Source: Candidatus Endomicrobiellum dinenymphae (GTDB taxonomy: Bacteria; Elusimicrobiota; Endomicrobiia; Endomicrobiales; Endomicrobiaceae). Taken from it: a stretch of 7,560 nucleotides of DNA. The notes below the pieces were generated by a model. That model saw nothing but the letters and a program-made list of their open reading frames with translations, was not told the origin of the DNA and searched no databases. The stretch spans positions 1 through 7,560 of the forward strand of contig JAIXNA010000041.1 in NCBI GenBank assembly GCA_020328135.1, given 5' to 3'. The translations under genes were made by a program, and so were the position numbers. Below are positions 6,752 through 7,560 of the stretch, in pieces; within the stretch, counting starts at the first letter, position 1; each line of letters starts with the position of its first letter.

Positions 6752-7147
6752 TTACCTTTTAACAATTTCAGGAATTTTAACAGCAGCTTCTTCAGCTTCT
6801 TTCTCCTTGGTTATCACAGAAGCGACTGACTGTCTTGCAACCTGAATATAAACTCCGTCTGAAATCTTAACTTCAATAATATTCCCTTTTACAGAACTTA
6901 CAGTGGCATATATACCGCCGGCCGCAATGACTCTGTCATCTTTTTTTAAAGAATTTAACAATTTTTGATGATCTTTAGCTTTTTTCTGCTGAGGTCTTAT
7001 CAAAAACAAATAGAAAAAAACAAAAATAAGAAGAAGCGGCATTAATCCACCAAAAGACATTCCTCTGCCGACCGATTGCGCAAATACAAAAGAAGGCGTT
7101 AACAAAGCTGCTGCCAAAAATACCAACAAATCAACTGATTTTCTCAT
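6752..7147 (-). CDS. yajC: Preprotein translocase accessory subunit YajC
   Basis: YajC is the small single-span partner of SecDF at the Sec translocon. From the chosen start the protein has 131 residues. Residues 1-24 look like a signal peptide or extra hydrophobic segment ending in FAQ, and residues 33-50 form the membrane span. RPQQKKAKDHQKLL at 51-64 is the family signature, and DRVIAAGGIYATVSSVKGNIIEV at 71-93 is the conserved soluble domain. The acidic/basic tail after 112 is variable. The start is ATG at 7147 because GAGG lies six bases ahead of it. ATG at 7159 has the GAGG directly abutting it, and TTG at 7165 has no usable site. The N-terminal hydrophobic stretch is longer than in the ~110-residue E. 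coli protein. It follows tgt by 14 bases, the classic order. Confidence 0.93.
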   Translation of the reverse strand: MRKSVDLLVFLAAALLTPSFVFAQSVGRGMSFGGLMPLLLIFVFFYLFLIRPQQKKAKDHQKLLNSLKKDDRVIAAGGIYATVSSVKGNIIEVKISDGVYIQVARQSVASVITKEKEAEEAAVKIPEIVKR

Positions 7148-7153
7148 TCTTTT

Positions 7154-7157
7154 CCTC
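7154..7157 (-). promoter_or_regulatory. Shine-Dalgarno site that decides the yajC start
   Basis: On the minus strand GAGG is followed by AAAAGA and ATG at 7147, giving ideal spacing. The same sequence explains why the two upstream in-frame start candidates (7159 and 7165) are less likely. Confidence 0.65.
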
Positions 7158-7161
7158 ATCC

Positions 7162-7380
7162 TCAATTTTTTGAAAAATATTTTTCAAAAAATTTCCTTTT
7201 TGACCTAAGAAATATGTCATTTTCTAATGACTTTCTTATTTTCGACATCAAGCTTACCATAAAATGGATATTATGTAAAGATAAAAGGCTTAAATACAAC
7301 GTCTCCTGCGCTCTGACTAGATGATTCAAATATGCTTTAGAATATCCGACACAGGCGGGGCAATTGCACTCCGGATCCAA
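7162..7380 (-). CDS. tgt: Queuine tRNA-ribosyltransferase (Tgt), C-terminal fragment
   Basis: Tgt exchanges guanine-34 in the anticodon of Asp, Asn, His and Tyr tRNAs for a queuine precursor. Only the last 72 residues are authentic here. They contain the zinc site C-x-C-x2-C-x25-H (Cys at fragment residues 5, 7 and 10, His at 36, in DPECNCPAC and SLHNIHF) and the helix SKAYLNHLVRAQETLYLSLLSLHNIHF, both typical of the bacterial enzyme. Reading frame continues beyond 7380, but that part is a reverse-complement copy of the gene's own 3' end (see 7219-7474), so it is not a real N-terminus. About 300 residues of Tgt are missing. Its position just ahead of yajC-secD-secF is the conserved arrangement. 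Confidence 0.88.
   Translation of the reverse strand: MDPECNCPACVGYSKAYLNHLVRAQETLYLSLLSLHNIHFMVSLMSKIRKSLENDIFLRSKRKFFEKYFSKN
7164..7193. repeat. Perfect 30-bp palindrome at the end of tgt
   Basis: The half-site aattttttgaaaaat (7164-7178) is followed directly by its exact reverse complement (7179-7193) with no spacer. It encodes the last residues of Tgt, overlaps the stop codon, and ends about 16 bases before the yajC start, immediately ahead of the yajC Shine-Dalgarno site. In RNA it could form an A-U hairpin with a few unpaired bases at the tip. There is no T-run after it in the minus direction, so it is not a standard terminator. Confidence 0.8.
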
Positions 7381-7474
7381 AGCGCAGGAGACGTTGTATT
7401 TAAGCCTTTTATCTTTACATAATATCCATTTTATGGTAAGCTTGATGTCGAAAATAAGAAAGTCATTAGAAAAT
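7219..7474. repeat. Foldback (94-bp inverted repeat) at right end, probable contig-end chimera
   Basis: Positions 7219-7312 and 7381-7474 are exact reverse complements, separated by 68 bases (7313-7380). The left arm is the normal tgt 3' coding sequence. The right arm is the same segment turned around, so beyond 7380 the tgt reading frame turns into the antisense of its own end. A conserved enzyme gene cannot have this structure and remain functional, so I take it as an amplification or assembly chimera like that at the left end. Confidence 0.88.
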
Positions 7475-7482
7475 ACGTCAGG

Positions 7483-7560
7483 CTTACCATAAAATGGACT
7501 TACCATAAAATGGATATTATGTAAAGATAAAAGGCTTAAATACAACGTCTCCTGCGCTTT
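7483..7560. repeat. Third copy of the tgt segment with 16-bp tandem duplication
   Basis: Positions 7499-7558 repeat 7253-7312 directly (60 bp). Equivalently, 7499-7560 is the reverse complement of 7379-7440, including the two bases that extend into the loop. Just before it, the 16-mer at 7483-7498 (cttaccataaaatgga) is repeated at 7499-7514. Eight unmatched bases (7475-7482) separate this from the right foldback arm. The pattern looks like an assembler passing repeatedly through a palindromic end. Confidence 0.85.

Noticed and set aside
6503..6829. Plus-strand open frame of 108 codons across the yajC-HD gap
   Set aside because: It runs through the hairpin repeat and antisense to yajC, has no recognisable domain, and its composition (AAPAAPF, DGGRSL) comes from the GC-rich arms.
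7381..7545. Apparent N-terminal extension of the Tgt reading frame
   Set aside because: It is encoded by the reverse-complement copy of the gene's own 3' end and resembles no Tgt sequence; the open frame is accidental.
1..7560. Hairpin telomeres of a linear replicon, because both ends are palindromic
   Set aside because: Each foldback interrupts a conserved coding gene, the spacers are non-palindromic coding sequence, and the two ends share no sequence. Contig-end chimeras explain all of this more simply.

Overview
The window holds a compact AT-rich bacterial gene cluster, with every supported gene on the minus strand. In transcription order (right to left) these are: the 3' end of tgt (queuine tRNA-ribosyltransferase), yajC, an HD-domain phosphohydrolase gene, secD, secF, a small gene resembling the activation domain of B12-dependent methionine synthase, waaA (Kdo transferase), and a type I DNA methyltransferase gene (hsdM) cut off at the left. 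WaaA implies a lipid A/Kdo outer membrane, so the organism is Gram-negative. The low GC and gene style would suit an Elusimicrobiota/Endomicrobium-like bacterium, but that is a weak inference that needs a protein search.

Region by region. At 7162-7380 is the authentic C-terminal part of Tgt, with its complete zinc site. It is followed by yajC (6752-7147) in the widespread tgt-yajC-secD-secF order. A 264-base gap (6488-6751) holds a long imperfect hairpin that looks like a dispersed repeat. Then come HD protein, secD, secF and the MetH-activation-like gene, tightly packed with one-base or 12-base junctions (6487 down to 2845), so probably one operon. waaA follows after 36 bases. Its stop lies inside a second repeat-like, hairpin-rich stretch (about 1442-1545). 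hsdM follows after 188 bases and looks like a separate restriction-modification module.

Together YajC, SecD and SecF form the accessory subcomplex of the Sec translocon, which uses the proton motive force to assist protein export. Tgt modifies tRNA wobble bases, and WaaA adds Kdo to lipid A. The HD protein and the MetH-activation-like protein have no established link to secretion. They are the least conventional members of the cluster.

Both ends of the window are abnormal. Each has a perfect inverted repeat (67 bp left, 94 bp right) that folds a coding gene back on itself, and each carries a precise 16-bp tandem duplication. The shared architecture and the disruption of two conserved genes point to amplification or assembly chimeras at contig ends rather than biology. 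The last ten or so codons of hsdM and everything to the right of about 7380 should therefore not be trusted. I found no convincing novel defence or mobile system. The points most worth following are the HD gene coupled to secD, the MetH-activation-like gene coupled to secF, and the repeat-derived 3' end of waaA.
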